DNA of 64,000 nt from Symsagittifera roscoffensis (GCF_963678635.1 NC_087067.1:58632487-58696486), one strand, 5' to 3'; counted from the first letter of the stretch, positions 20,394 through 31,281 are shown. A program made the numbers and translations. Notes: a model not told the origin generated them from the sequence alone.

Positions 20394-21467
20394 ATCCCCC
20401 CCCCACGGTTGGTCCTGCATTGAGTAGGACCGGGGGCTAAAAAAGTAAAAAGTTTCCAAAGTTGTTGCTAAATTGAACGCAAGTGTAAATGCGTTTCTCT
20501 AGAACTTCGCCACATATGATACGTTTGCTGCTCCAAACTTTTTACAAAGTTGGAAACCAACTGGCTTACTGTAAACTAGGTAATAAAATATCGCATGAAA
20601 AACATTGCAGAAGGATTTGGATTTCCATAACGAATAGCAAATCTTCGAAATTTTGAAGAAAAAAAACGATGAAGTCCGAAAATTTAACAGGACCGCTCGT
20701 AAAATTACTGAAAACCGTTTAATGTCTATGAGTAGCGTTCGATTTGATAGTTGGAGGAACTTCCACAAAACAAAATTCTACAAGGACCTTCTTCAATTTG
20801 AGATTATCAATGCGCGTTATAGTTCGAGCTATCAATGTCTAAGAGGCAACAAAATCCGTCTTAGATTTTGTTCCAAATTGAGAAAAGACTTGTACTTATT
20901 TCAATTAGCACTTTACTATATGCTAAAACAAGACTACTTAAGCAAAGTCCTGAATGTTCCGACTGCCCCTTAACTGGTCTCGGATAGTTTTTGGTTAATG
21001 AAATATTGACAAGCTATAAATTTTAAACTGATAAACCAATTCTTAAGTGTTTAAATTTGAATCGCATTTGAAATTAATAAAATCTTGTAGCTTGCTTCAA
21101 TTCAATTTGGAACAATTTTGTAGTGCGGGATAATTCGTCAAGCGTAAATAAATTGCCGTACACCTTCAGCCTCAAAATATAAATCGAGCAAACTAGAAAT
21201 ACTCGGTTCAAAATGACCAGCCGATCAAATTTATGTAGTTGTGAGCGCCCCTAGCGGGACCACGTAGGCCCATAGATCGAGCCCGCAAGTGAACAAATAA
21301 TCGTTCTAAAACTAATCTGAATAAAAACCCACCCCAAGCATATAAGGTACAAACTAGTGGCTACTGTTGATAAATTGGAATACTTTAAACGACGTTTGGC
21401 CTGAAATTTTTTATACTGCGCCGTGCCATAATTTGTGTGGAGATGATCCGAACTTTTTTTGTTTCAG

Positions 21468-21695
21468 GGAAAAAAGGCAATACGAAGGATTGAAAATGAA
21501 TTACAACCGAATGCTAGATGTACTCGGGGTCGAAAGGAAGCCCACCAAAATATAATGATAGTAGAGCAGTCCTCGAAAAATAACCTGCTAGGAACGTATT
21601 GGATGATTCATATTGTGGAAGACAATACCCTTTCGGTGATATCAGCCCTGTACAATGGTATACAATTGGACTTCAGTCAGAGAGATGCCGCTCAG
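21468..21695 (+). CDS. ankyrin-repeat gene, exon 5 (copy 1)
   Basis: 228 nt, 76 codons, phase 0, TTTCAG acceptor and CTCAG|GTACTA donor. The protein (GKKAIRRIENELQ to DFSQRDAAQ) is not a clear ankyrin repeat and no family is recognised. Being open, in phase with exon 6 and kept in three copies supports an exon. Confidence 0.6.
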
Positions 21696-22228
21696 GTACT
21701 AAGTTTTCCTCATTTGCACTAAGTTTTGCATCGTAGTGAAACCTTTTCTGAAAAACAATCACTGTGAAGTTTTTAACCGACTCAGAAGTTTGTTACTTAT
21801 TCACGCGAACCAAAAACCTAGTGCAGATGAGGAAAGCTGGCATTTTCAAACCCGGATTTATTTGGTAAGTCATTGAAACCAAATATTGATACTTTCACGG
21901 GTAATAGCTCCACTCATTTGTTCTCGGACATTGAAAAAGTTACTGAATTTCGAAAGAAGTTTTGCACAAATTTTTCATTGAAAACAGTCAATTAGCAGAA
22001 AAAATCTTAAATTTGCGTTTAATTTTGTCCACTAGTGTACTTTGAATCTTACCAACGTTTTTTGATCGAACGACTGCTATTGTATCAGCCACACTCTCTG
22101 GAAGTATTTTTTCTTTGAATCTTTTACCAGTATTTTCCAGGCGTAAAAAAATTGAGATTCCACCTATTTAATAAAATTTGCCACCGGTGTGAAATTATAA
22201 GACATGTCTTAAATTTGAAAATTTTCAG
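21696..22228 (+). other. intron 5, containing a short inverted-repeat element
   Basis: The segment from about 21703 to 21836 is bounded by TTTCCTCATTTGCACTA and its near reverse complement. The following 200 bases end CCACTAGTGTACTTT, a Tc1-like terminus. The same material is found inverted at 1838-2075. Confidence 0.45.
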
Positions 22229-22591
22229 TTGCTTCACTACTTCTCGCTCAAAGTAAATGGGGCAACATATCAGGCTGTAATTAGAGCGATTGGCGGTGAG
22301 TCATATTGCAACGACTGCATGCTAGATCAATCTAATCACTTGAAGCACCTTCAAGAACAAGGACTCCCGCAACTTGATGGAAGCTGTTATCTACCAAAAC
22401 CAGCCAACGAGATATTGTCTCCAGCTGTTATTGACAACATAGAAGCAGAGGCGGAGCAGAGCTCGGCTGATATTACGCTTCAGCATCTGGAGGATAACGA
22501 TGATGAGGCCGTAAACTTTACTTCTCAAGATGTCGCAGAGTATTTGGGAAAGGAATATTACGATATCACCGAGAGCCCTCTAGTTAATGTG
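22229..22591 (+). CDS. ankyrin-repeat gene, exon 6 (copy 1)
   Basis: 363 nt, 121 codons, TTTTCAG acceptor and AATGTG|GTGAGT donor, phase 0. The protein has a cysteine pair (YCNDCM) and a long acidic C-terminal part (EDNDDEAVNF). No domain is recognised. Compared with 41617-41979 it has a handful of amino-acid changes and no stops. Confidence 0.65.
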
Positions 22592-22875
22592 GTGAGTGAT
22601 TTTCATCAAGTTTGACGGCGGAAAATGAACTAAAAATAAAAATTTTAGTTTGTTTCGTTCTTTAACATAAAACTTTTCTTTCGCCTTCTAAATCCAATTT
22701 GTTCAATAATCAATGAACGTGGCGAAGACTTCATTGTGATTTTTGAAAAGTGCTTCATCTGACTGGATTACGTTTCTTCTTTCATCAAAAATCATTCAAT
22801 TACGATTTAATTTGAAACTGAAATTTATGAAAAACAAAAAAAATAAAGCACTTGAATTTCAATGTTTTTGTACAG

Positions 22876-23021
22876 ATACATGGTGGGAACAGAACTATTC
22901 CTCTGGCAAGCAGCTCTAAAGCAGTGAAAAGGGCAACAACTTTGACGCCATATACACTTCCAAAGTCAAGAAAAACTTGGTGACTCCCGAGCAGGCAGCT
23001 TATGGTGTAAACATTGTTCAG
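22876..23021 (+). CDS. ankyrin-repeat gene, exon 7 (copy 1), frame uncertain
   Basis: Bounded by TGTACAG and GTTCAG|GTTGGT, 146 nt. The 3' two-thirds read well in one frame (GNNFDAIYTSKVKKNLVTPE), in phase with exon 8. The 5' third in that frame has TAA at the CTCTAAAGC site, and the frame continuing from exon 6 meets TGA instead. The same conflict exists in copy 3, so either the acceptor lies further in or the gene lost frame before duplication. Confidence 0.4.
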
Positions 23022-23134
23022 GTTGGTTGTTCTAAAATTATTTTATGTTGAAAAAAAGATAATTCGCTGCCTAGGTTTTGCATTGAAATCATTGATTTGG
23101 AGAAAATCCAGTGATTTTTGACATTTTTGTTTAG

Positions 23135-23326
23135 AGGGGAGATCACAATCAAAATGGTGAAAACCTGACAGGCATTCTAGCAGAACTGAAAGAAATAGTT
23201 TGTTGTTTGAACTCATCCGTACAAAAGCAGACAACTGCGACAACAACCTTGAATAGAACTATCGATACTATGCTGGCACGAAATCTCGAAGAGATGACCA
23301 AACATGCAACTGTCATGCAAAAAGTG
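23135..23326 (+). CDS. ankyrin-repeat gene, exon 8 (copy 1)
   Basis: 192 nt, 64 codons after TTGTTTAG, ending AAAGTG|GTAAGC. It is a helical, heptad-like region rich in Leu, Thr and charged residues (LAELKEIVCCLNSSVQKQTT), compatible with a short coiled coil. Identical frame in copy 3 (42523-42714). Confidence 0.6.
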
Positions 23327-23608
23327 GTAAGCAGAAAGTCTTGCAAAAACTTTTCTAGGATAACCAAAAAAACGAAAGATTCAATGAGACATTTATCTAT
23401 AAGTTATTATGAGTCTTCAAAAAACCTAGAGCGAGACTTTGATCATCATCAGTTTCATTAGCACATCGGAGACCCAAAATATAAAATGAAAGTGCGAAAC
23501 GGGGCAGCTGATAATTTTAGCTTTCTATGGTGGTAATCTATTAGGGCACTAGAAAGGTAGTGTGAATGATTCGTGAGTTTGCTTTTTTTTGTCCGCAAAT
23601 CTTGCAAG

Positions 23609-23844
23609 AATGGGATACCATGATCAACCTGTTCCCGGGGAATTGGATACGCTGGAACCAGTTTTGCATGGCAATGCTAATTTGGTTACCCTCAGTGCAA
23701 ATGACCCCGGTCTCTGGGGAAGGGCAGTAGCAGGCATTTTATTCAGCGATGAGGAGCTTGGATATTTTGTTTTGGAGCCTGCACGGGTAGATAGGAATAC
23801 AAGAAGAGAGTTTCTATCGCCGACGAGGATTAACAAGTTCAAAA
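23609..23844 (+). CDS. ankyrin-repeat gene, exon 9 with BEN-like domain (copy 1)
   Basis: The open frame MGYHDQPVPGELDTLEPVL is followed by WGRAVAGILFSDEELGYFVL and REFLSPTRINKFK. The order (alpha-helical LFxxEEL block, then basic residues, then L-x-P-x-R-I-x-x-F/I-K) is the pattern of BEN domains, which bind DNA or chromatin proteins. The donor is AAAA|GTAAGT. The acceptor (TTGCAAG) is weak and its phase does not match exon 8, so the 5' limit may be wrong. The copy-3 version differs at two residues (GDF, REFPSP). Confidence 0.55.
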
Positions 23845-25284
23845 GTAAGTTGTGAAACATAACAAAAAAAAAACATTTTTATTTTGAATTAATTACAAAA
23901 TATTTTCAATTATTTGTAAAACTCACTACATTTATAACCGTGAAATCTCATTGCGAGTACGTCGCTGAACTTTGCCGTAGGAAAGATGATAAAGTAAATT
24001 GAGGTTTTTATCACAAGGTTAATGATAAAACTCCTTTATGTAGCCGTTCTTTTTAGCCGCATATAGCATCCGATATGCCAATGCAAGTCGACCACAGACA
24101 ATCTGGTTTCAAGCAAAAGAAGGGTTCAACTCTGTTGGAGTAAAAAAAAAATCGAAAAAACTTTGCCGGGAAAGAAAAATAGCCGCGAAAGAACAAACCA
24201 GCGGTCAATTTGTTCGAGTTTCGGGAGAAGTGTCCCAAAACAATGAATCATCGCAATCAGCTACAGCTTAGTTTATTTCGATTGTTTCTGCTGCAATGAA
24301 GGCTATGAAGTTTTCATGTGCAACTTTTCGTTTTAAGAAGCAAACAAAAGCCTGAAAACTGTTGTGAATCACATGCTTGATGATCCATCAATTCAGTATT
24401 TTGAGAAACCAATTTTGAACAGAAAAGACTGAACCAATGGTTTCTTGTGGTATTTTCCGTTATAGCCCCTCCTCGTCCAAGCAAGTAAAACACCCAGTAG
24501 ATAGACAAATAGTTTTACTAAGTGGGATACCATGTGCACGTTTTACTCGCTATACATACTTTCTAACACTGTTCAAGGTTTTGCTCACTACTGACAATAC
24601 TTGGATGCGTTTTCGTTTGAAAACTTTTTTGAATGATCATTTTGAAACAAAGTATCTTGAGAAACGAAGAAGGGTGGCTCAACTTTTCAGCTATTAAGCC
24701 GCGGGCTATGACGGGAAAAACCCAATGTTCGTATGCAATGTAGCACGCAACCATGTTTTTCTTATTTGTATTTAATCGGAACAATTTACTAATTCAAATC
24801 ATCATGACGAATTGGTTTTCATGTGTTATCAAAGTTTTTAATGATTTTCATTCAGTTTTTGATGATAACTGTTGTCCATTCTGCCCAATTCTTCACTCTT
24901 ATTTTGCGTTTTTCAATTTCTCTCATCACACTATGCACGAAAACTGATAATTCTTTCTCAGCAGTTTGTTTGCCGAAATTTGTGATCAGTGTTTTAAATG
25001 CCCAAGAAAGTTGCAACTTTTCTTCGCAGAGTAAATTGTAATTTTTGATGCTTCACTTTGTTTTTGTTTTCACTGGATCGCTTTCTGAAAAAAGCTAAGT
25101 TTTGCTTTCTTCAGCCATTTCTTAGTATTTGTTTATCTGATGATTTTTTGAAATGCTTTTTAGAATTTAAACTTGAGCTTCTTGCTTAAAGCTTTGTAAA
25201 GGTCTTCAAGGTTTGGGAATTTGTTCCTCAAAAAACGAAAAATTGTTGGTTGTTACCTTCACTCGATCCATTTATAGATGAAAG
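23845..25284. other. sequence between copy 1 of the ankyrin gene and the SET-transposase
   Basis: Homology to copy 3 ends near 23950. AT-rich beyond that; ORFs of fewer than 90 codons occur but none has recognisable homology. No transposon terminus was found in front of the SET-transposase start. Confidence 0.55.
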
Positions 25285-27940
25285 ATGGCCAAAACTAAGC
25301 CAGATTGGAAAATTCTTTCGCATTGTGATGGTCAAGCAGTGAAACAAGCTGTCGAGTATGGTGGAAGAAAAGCTCAGCCGATAGTAGAATTGCAGTCACT
25401 GGTCACGTTTGAAAAAAAATGTGCAGAAAACTAGAAATGGGCAAAGTGCTATCAAAATTGCATTGACGCTTATAAAACTCTCGAGGGACAATTTGAAATT
25501 CTTCATGATTCTTTTGGTGGATACAAATTAGTATACTGTGGGCGAAACAAAATCCCATCCAACTACCTATTCAAAAAATCACCTATTGGTTTTATTACCC
25601 CAATTCCTGAAGACATTTCTACGCTTTCTGTCATAAAAAAAACATCAAATCGTCAATTAAATCTTCTGTTGGGACCAGTAAGGTTCATAAACTCTGATTG
25701 TGAGCCAAACGCGAAGTACAATTTCACAAGCTTACAAAAAGATATTGTGCAAATAGAAACTATTAAAAGTCTGAAAACTGGGGATGAAGTTCTGATAAAA
25801 TATAGCGAAAGCTTTTTTGAAGAAAAAGAGTGCAGATGTGCCACTTGTTTATCCACTCATGAGCAGCCTGCTAAAATCAGCGAAAAAAACACTATTTGCC
25901 ATGAAGTCGAATATATAAATCAGATAACTACTGACTGCTTGATCTTACAATTCGAATCTCTGATATCAGAGCTCATAAGAGATCTTTCAATGGAGATTAT
26001 GATTGATATCACAAAAGTCGGCAATAGTTGTCCCGGGGGCAGTAAAAAAAGAAAAATACCCCTAAAATTGAGCGAAAAATGGGCATACTTTGAATCTGAA
26101 CAGTTGCAATCACTTCAGACTCCTTTAGGAACAGAGAAAAGCGATGCTGAAACAGAAAGTTTTTGGGACAATATCGAAAAAACAAGCGCTGATGCCAATT
26201 ATGAATTTTCAAAGCGTCAAACTTCTTCTCCAGTTTCTGCCAATCTCAAATTCTCTTTGCCGTGTTTTTCGCTTTCCTCCTTGACAACTGCCGAGGTTGA
26301 AGATTTTGTGTCGGATTCCCCGGAAGCATTTACACCAGTATCCTTACGGATCAATCCGTATTCGGAAGTAGGTCTTCACAACACAATCTTAGCTATGAAA
26401 GCTTTTTGCTTGCGAAACAACCTTTCCGACAGAGGTGCCTCCGATTTGCATTCCTTATTTGACGCTTTTCTTAGTGAAAATTGTTTTCCTTCCAATTTCG
26501 CTTTTATGAAGGATTTGAAAAGAAGCTTTCAACTAAATACACGTATTGCTGTCGAAACACCAGGAGGCTACCTCTGTGTTATGTCATTTGGTTATGATAT
26601 TGCTCAAATTGTTAGAAGAAATTGGCAAACAATGGTTACGTACTCGAATCAGCGCCACTCTAAATTTAAGCACTTAGATTTTTCCATAAATAAAATTCCG
26701 CCGATTGATTTAGTTCAACCACTGATAACAATAAATCTTGTTTTATCCACAGATGGCGTTTGCGTTTCCGATTCTAGTACTGAAAGTGAACTATGGCCGG
26801 TTTGGCTTGCAATAGCCCATCTTCCGCCAAAATTACGTTTCAGTAGAAAAAATATTTGTCTTGCTTCATTGTTTTGTGGGAACAAAAAACCGCCCTGGAG
26901 AACAGTTGTCAATCATTTGAAAGCTGAGTTAGACCAAGTTTTTGTAATTGAAAATCATAAAGTGCAATTCAGATGCGTGACAATTGTGGCAGATATCCCT
27001 GCAAAAGCAAATGTTTTGAGCATGTACAAAAACAACGGGTATAACGGCTGCAATCTTTGTACAGCAGATGGCAAGACAATCGGAAAGTCGCATAGTTATT
27101 ACCCTTTCGAACAAGAGAACAAGAGTTTGAATATCGTACACCAGAACTGAACGACCGTTATGTCGAAATTGCCGAGGCACTGAATGGTGGTAAGCATATG
27201 TTCAATGTTGTAGGAGTGAAAGGAAGGAGTGAAATTGCCAAAATTGTTCCTGGCTTACCACTGGCTGCAGGAGTTGACTACATGCATTGTGTGCTTCTGG
27301 GTGTTTACAAAAACTTGCTAAACTTTCAACTTACGAAACTGAGTAGTGATCAGAAAAAACAATTCAACAGTTTAATTAAACGACTGAACACACCCATGGA
27401 ATTGATCTCTCACTCAAGAAAAATTCGTGACCTGAATGATCTAGCTCATTTTAAGGCCACTGAATTCTCTAATTACTTTTTTTATATTGGGGTAGCGTTT
27501 ATGGGCGAGTTTCTACCAAAACAACTATATGACCATTATTTGAGTCTAGTGTTTGGTGTTCGATTGTTGCTGGAAAGCAGTGAGCCAAACATCATATCGA
27601 TGGCGGAAAAAGTGTTAGGTTTTTTTGGAAAGCACATACAACAACTGTGCGAAGACCAAAAGGTGGAAACAATTAATGTCCATTCTTTAAAACACATTCC
27701 CCGTCAAAATCGAGAGTTTGATCCGTTTTTCGTTTTTTCAGCTATGAGTTTCGAGTCTCAAAACAGACAGTTATCTTTGTTTTTACGGGAACTCATTCAC
27801 ATTTTCAAGTTATATGTCGGCGTTATATTCAACAGAGATTGCTTTTGCTGTACGATATTGAAGAAGACCCGCTTTCAAATTTATTATCTGATTGGTTATC
27901 TTTGGACAATCGTAAAGCAGACGATAACTACACCAATGTT
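25285..27940 (+). pseudogene. SET-domain + tnp2/CACTA-like transposase fusion (copy B)
   Basis: ATG at 25285 opens a frame interrupted by TAG at 25432, then open to 27150. The first part holds the C-terminal SET-domain hallmark: RFINSDCEPNAKYNF (25681 on; family norm NHSCxPN), then SLKTGDEVLIKY and the cysteine cluster ECRCATC (about 25830). Without a break it runs into a tnp2-type transposase: STDGVCVSDSS, ADIPAKANVLSMYKNNGYNG, GVDYMHCVLLGV. Lesions: the TAG, an 8-bp tandem duplication (AACAAGAG) near 27111 that shifts frame, and one T lost in a T-run near 27785. The SET part probably methylated protein lysines in an ancestor; this copy should be inactive. Confidence 0.75.
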
Positions 27941-27942
27941 AC

Positions 27943-28356
27943 ATGATAGAAACAGTGCTTGTTGCTCGTGGCAGACGTCATTTTCCAGACGGAATCTTTA
28001 TGTCTCGCTCCAAAATTAACAGCAAATTTTATGATTCAACTTCCTACGCAAGGAATTCGAACGGTCCGAACAGTTATGGTATCTGTTACTATGTCAATTC
28101 GGAAAAGAAGTTCGGACAAATACATTACTTTGTTATTATGGGTGAGCAATCTTTTCGCTCGGGAGAAAAGTATGCCTGCATCACTAAAATAGATGTTATT
28201 AAACCTATTGGTCCCTATCCCATGTTCTATTTTCTTGTTAACAAAACGCTTGATACAGATCTTATTAGGGCAAAAGATTGGGAAAAAGTGTTTTTCATAC
28301 AAACGGATCACCACTCTTACATTCTCGAAATGTGTGAGTTCTTTGATCACCAGTAG
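27943..28356 (+). CDS. tnp2/CACTA-like transposase, C-terminal ORF (copy B)
   Basis: 137 codons, ATG overlapping the stop position of the transposase frame (ACATGATAG) as in copy A. It contains one extra codon relative to copy A (NSYGICYYV). The DSTSYARN and KKFGQIHYFVIM blocks suggest it encodes the C-terminal domain of the transposase. Confidence 0.55.
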   Translation: MIETVLVARGRRHFPDGIFMSRSKINSKFYDSTSYARNSNGPNSYGICYYVNSEKKFGQIHYFVIMGEQSFRSGEKYACITKIDVIKPIGPYPMFYFLVNKTLDTDLIRAKDWEKVFFIQTDHHSYILEMCEFFDHQ

Positions 28357-28362
28357 TTAAAA

Positions 28363-28803
28363 ATGTCGTTCCTAATTGCAAAATGTTTCACTAATTTCTT
28401 ACAACAGACCCTGACATTTTGCAAAATTTCAAACTTTTCTATTTTCATTAATTTCGATATTATTTTTATGATGCAACAAGGCGACAATTACGTGGACACT
28501 CTCGGGTTGTTTAATTTCTGCACACTGCAGACTGAAGGTCTACTTTTACTGTTATGGAAACTCACGTTGAGGTACATTAATTCAGACATCTTCGTATTAT
28601 TTAATTTTGAAACTTTGATTTCCAAAAATGGCAAATGCTCTGAAAAAGTAACAATTTACTTCTCCATCTACTACAACATGCTACTCGGATGGGTCATCTA
28701 CTTCCTCGTCCACTCTCTCACCCCCACCTCACTTCCCGGGAGTGGGTGTGACAACAGCTGGAAATCACAGGCAGTGACCCCATCACAGGCAATACGGCAG
28801 TGA
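28363..28803 (+). CDS. hypothetical ORF downstream of the transposase (copy B)
   Basis: 146 codons, matching 11969-12454 until a short tandem insertion (CCCCATCACAGGCAATACGG) changes the C-terminus. Several hydrophobic stretches. No family recognised; coding status doubtful. Confidence 0.22.
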   Translation: MSFLIAKCFTNFLQQTLTFCKISNFSIFINFDIIFMMQQGDNYVDTLGLFNFCTLQTEGLLLLLWKLTLRYINSDIFVLFNFETLISKNGKCSEKVTIYFSIYYNMLLGWVIYFLVHSLTPTSLPGSGCDNSWKSQAVTPSQAIRQ

Positions 28804-29462
28804 CCCCATCACACACTGTCGAGAAAAAGTATGCATTACCAGTTATTGTTGCAGTGAGAATGCGGACAAAGTAAATACACCTTTTCAAGTACTCAAACCA
28901 GAACACTGAGATATTGTTAAGAAATGTTAACATTACTTATCATAACATCAACTTTTCAGCATTAATTTCATCATTTTTTTCCTCATGCAAAAAGCGTGTT
29001 TGGTTCTTCAACTCAGATATATGACCTTTTCGGATATTTTCAAAGCAATTTTGTAATGGGAAAAGCTTACGGCAATCAAATAATACTTGAAAGGATCTAA
29101 AGATGATATGTCAACGACACGACACAAACCTTTTCGAAAAAAAGACATTCTTCCTCAATACTAGTGACATAAATTTTTTTTTGTCACATCAAACTTGACT
29201 GGCCTAAAAAAATTTCCTTTCTAAAACGAGGTTTTTTCAACAAATATCCAAATATGAGACTTTTCGCCCTCAGCAGTTTTGTCTTTTCTTTTCGTTTTCA
29301 AGGTCGTATCCCAGATTTTTGTTCACAAAAACGAAAGCAAACAATTTACCAAAAAAAAAACCTTTTTTTTCATATTATATTTTCACGACTGATCCCTTTT
29401 CTCTACAATTTGAATTCTCAGAAGCATGGCCATTTGTAGCTGTACCTTGCTAAGTCAAATTA

Positions 29463-29600
29463 CTTTTGAATACTGTTCCTTTTTCCGTAGCGAAAGTAAC
29501 GGGATATTTGTGCTCGAGCGTGGTTTTTCTTCAGACAAATTTCGACATTTTAACCAGCCATTTTTGACAAAATTTTTTCGGATCATTCGAAAGCTTTTAC
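29463..29600 (-). repeat. dispersed relative of the 529-bp satellite
   Basis: Inverted duplicate of 11244-11375. Shows the satellite order of blocks around GTCGAAATTTGTCTGAAGAA on the minus strand. Confidence 0.75.
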
Positions 29601-29718
29601 GTTTTATATTGACAGGAAACAGAGAAAACTATCCACAGTCTCCCCTTCTCTGATAAGTACAAAAAAATTGCATTAAAGGTCTATGACTAGTTTTTTTTTC
29701 ATATATGGAAATTGTATG

Positions 29719-29723
29719 ACTAG
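29719..29723. other. empty target site of the BEL/Pao element
   Basis: On the minus strand the sequence reads TATGGAAAAATG, a single CTAGT, then CATACAATTTCC. It is the uninterrupted equivalent of 2973-2989 plus 11126-11137. Confidence 0.92.
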
Positions 29724-30045
29724 CATTTTTCCATAAACGAAAAATAATGATTCTACATTTGAATTTCTCAAAGTTTTTTGGTTGTGTTCGTAACCGAACA
29801 CAAATGACATACACCTTGGTTACTCAAACGTAATTCAACTTAGTTGATTATAAATCTCGTTTTTGAACTATATTTTTGAAGAAAATTTAAATTAGCTTGT
29901 TGTTCAGACTGCAAGTCTCCACATGAAAGTAACTTAACTGTGAATTTTGCGGTTTTTGTCAGAAAAATTGAAAATGGAAGTGTGGAATAGATCTTGAAGG
30001 AAAAAAAACTTCAAATTTTGGAAAAAACGTTGTGCATACCAACAG

Positions 30046-30129
30046 CTAATTTGGACAGAACGGAGCGTGACTTTCTGAATGCAGTGAGAAATGGGTGCGA
30101 CGGGCTGGTTAAGCGATACTATCACCAAG
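30046..30129 (+). CDS. ankyrin-repeat gene, exon 1 of the block (copy 2)
   Basis: Same 84-nt exon and splice sites as 14529-14612. The upstream sequence here is the transposase flank ending TTGTGCA, different from the other two copies. Confidence 0.68.
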
Positions 30130-30572
30130 GTTAGTTTTTCACAATTGTTTTTTGCAATTATTTTACAAATGTTCTCCAATATTTCAGAATTTTTTCAAAA
30201 TTAATTTTCACATTATTTCAGAATTTTTCACAATAATTTTCACAATTATTTCAGAATTAATTAGCAATTAACTTTCACAGTTATTTCAGATTCATTTCAC
30301 AAAAAAATTTCACAAATATTTCAAAGTGTTGATAAAGTCAATTCGAACGATCAAAATCAATCAAAAATGGAACGCTTACCTATCTTTTTAAATTTTGCTC
30401 GTTTGGAAAACTGAAAAAAATTAACTGAAATAATAAAACAGTCCTGATGTTATAAGTTAGCCGATTTTTTTGCGCGTTTTATAAACCGAGATCTCGAAAA
30501 TTTTTATAATTGGTTGATAGGTTGAAAAAAGTGAAATGAGTCTTACATAGTTTCGCAATCTTGACATTTCAG

Positions 30573-30766
30573 GAGTGAACATAAGGTGCCGAACGACTGA
30601 TTCTGAAACTCTCGACTCGTACGAGGCGAAAGCGGGAATGACAGCTGTGCACCTGGCCGCTTGGTATGGCCACGACTTCCTTGTCAACTTCCTCGTGGAC
30701 CGAGGCTGTCCCGTAGACTCCGAGGACTTCTCGGGATTCCGACCGATACACTTCGCGTGTGCTCAG
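30573..30766 (+). CDS. ankyrin-repeat gene, exon 2 (copy 2)
   Basis: Same as 15056-15249, including the CAG|GAAAGT non-GT donor. The first intronic difference is TTGTCG instead of TTGTTG. Confidence 0.7.
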
Positions 30767-31146
30767 GAAAGTTTGTCGATTATGTCTCAAATGACTTGAA
30801 CATCGATGAAATGGAGATATTTTAAACTGATATAAAAATTCAAGTTCTCTCAATATAGATAAATTCTAGATCGTCTGCGTACTGTATTGAAATCAAACTG
30901 AAAGTCAAGTCGTACGAAAAAAGTTGATGCAAATACGTTAGTACAGGTCTAATGGAAAATAAGCAAAAACCGCTTTCCCCAAGCCTATTAACAAAAAATA
31001 AAGTCCCATAATATTACGATTTTTGTCATATGAGGGGGAGGGGGGAGGCTGTAAAATGCTGGTGGGACTATGATGGGAGAAAGCTGAAATATATTTTTTT
31101 TATTCATGCCAATTGGGATGATTGTGATTTGAGACCTAATGCATAG

Positions 31147-31281
31147 GGTAGACATTCGGCCTTCGAGGCTCTTGTGAAGAAGGAGGCCAATTGTGTGGGG
31201 GCGGCCAAAGATAGCTGGACATGTTTGCACTACGCGGCTCAGAGGGGTGATGAAGACATCGCCAAAACATTACTTTCCAAG
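31147..31281 (+). CDS. ankyrin-repeat gene, exon 3 (copy 2)
   Basis: Same as 15629-15763 with one coding change, Gly to Glu in the VKKGANC motif (AAGGAGGCC). That glycine begins a typical ankyrin loop, so the change may weaken the repeat. Confidence 0.7.

Larger units (their letters stand above)
18553..21467 (+). other. intron 4 (2.9 kb) with minisatellite and structured block
   Basis: Contains the 42-bp minisatellite (19084-19340), a GC-rich structured segment (20306-20436) and, at 20850-20990 and 21265-21345, diverged pieces related to the 529-bp satellite. No convincing exon was found. The ORF at 19917-20117 is kept in all three copies but shows no family resemblance. Confidence 0.6.
14521..22040 (+). 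repeat. segmental duplication, copy 1 (ankyrin gene)
   Basis: Matches 30037-37448 nearly base for base, with few differences. Main differences: a 125-bp stretch missing in copy 2, a nonsense base in exon 4 of copy 1, and small homopolymer indels. The homology with copy 3 continues past this point to about 23950. Confidence 0.92.
28357..30045. other. 3' flank of transposase copy B to ankyrin exon 1 of copy 2
   Basis: Mostly non-coding. Includes the weak ORF 28363-28803, a satellite-related stretch (about 29463-29600, minus), the empty BEL target (29719-29723), and from 29640 to 29812 the inverse of a sequence related to 16185-16370. It is joined to the exon-1 acceptor at about 30037. Confidence 0.6.

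Noticed and set aside
20653-20973. 106-codon ORF near the end of intron 4
   Set aside because: It overlaps sequence related to the 529-bp satellite, starts differ between copies and copy 3 is deleted through it.
25270-29820. Terminal inverted repeats defining a complete SET-transposase element
   Set aside because: A repeat near 29.64-29.81 kb has an inverted partner at 16.19 kb and 31.58 kb, but no partner was found just upstream of 25285, so element ends remain undefined.
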